From NCBI RefSeq assembly GCF_033807575.1, contig NC_084720.1, forward strand, positions 18,359,570 to 18,423,569: DNA of 64,000 bases, in the 5' to 3' direction. Below the pieces are notes generated by a model that saw nothing but the letters and a program-made list of their open reading frames with translations, had not been told where the DNA came from and ran no database searches. Each line of letters begins with the position of its first letter. Position 1 is the first letter of the stretch. The stretch is from Cydia pomonella. Taxonomy: Eukaryota; Arthropoda; Insecta; Lepidoptera; Tortricidae. Both the position numbers and the translations under genes were made by a program. This document shows positions 63,893-64,000 of this stretch, one piece after another.

Positions 63893-64000
63893 TTATACAG
63901 GTTGTTTATTTCGTAACATGCAATAATTTACGTGAATATTTAGGTCATACTGAGTAAATTTCACTATGGGACCAACCCCGAAATAGTGACAAAAAAATAT
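63893..64000 (+). mobile_element. Left part of a palindromic MITE cut by the window edge
   Basis: TACAGGTTGTTTATTTCG, CAATAATTTACGTG, AGGTCATACTGAG and GGGACCAACCCCGAAAT match the MITE at 2103-2369. The right arm lies beyond the window. Confidence 0.6.

Overview
This window looks like repeat-rich nuclear DNA from a moth or butterfly. It is AT-rich and has no bacterial or organellar gene organisation. It carries intact and decayed non-LTR retrotransposons, tRNA-derived SINEs, Helitron-like elements and many short inverted-repeat elements (MITEs) of types familiar from lepidopteran genomes. The lepidopteran assignment comes from recognising these dispersed sequences, not from a host gene. No complete host gene could be supported in 64 kb. 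The best host-exon candidate is an open minus-strand segment at about 7421-7834.

Layout. 0-10 kb is nested repeats: a SINE with a 13-bp target-site duplication (1055-1388), a dispersed repeat broken by a MITE and a SINE (1900-2620), a 5S rRNA-like fragment (1613-1676), a hAT-type MITE with an 8-bp duplication (4899-5013), a second complete SINE (6736-7070) and a degenerate ~129-bp tandem repeat (8478-8881). 10-19 kb holds two Helitron-like elements with an embedded tRNA-like segment, a 99-bp tandem array with three-unit higher-order structure (10871-11590), a second block of the ~129-bp repeat in opposite orientation (13517-13791), an unexplained repeat with a GC-rich core (15.6-18.8 kb) and a mariner-like MITE (18238-18584).

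19-25.4 kb contains two minus-strand non-LTR insertions. One is a 5'-truncated RTE-clade copy with a perfect 14-bp target-site duplication (19156-20263). The other is a 3.9-kb element with an intact 951-residue endonuclease/reverse transcriptase and a truncated ORF1 (about 21399-25325). 25-41 kb is mostly MITEs and SINE copies. It includes a 5'-truncated reverse transcriptase ending in a hexanucleotide tail (30493-31875), a fold-back SINE (35592-35726) and a repeat with a complete tRNA cloverleaf (38692-38764).

The main coding feature is a near-complete minus-strand non-LTR element at about 41742-46431, with uninterrupted ORF1 (249 aa) and ORF2 (978 aa), abutting an RTE C-terminal remnant. 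46-64 kb holds a tandem pair of 191-bp MITEs, two more Helitron-like copies, paired AACCGG-rich MITEs, a 101-bp perfect inverted repeat, a ~130-bp tandem repeat, another RTE C-terminal fragment and further SINEs.

How the parts work together: the two-ORF elements encode ORF1 RNA-binding proteins and ORF2 enzymes for target-primed reverse transcription. SINEs and other short RNA-derived copies probably depend on such enzymes. MITEs and Helitron-like copies depend on enzymes not encoded here. Several nested insertions give a relative order of events.
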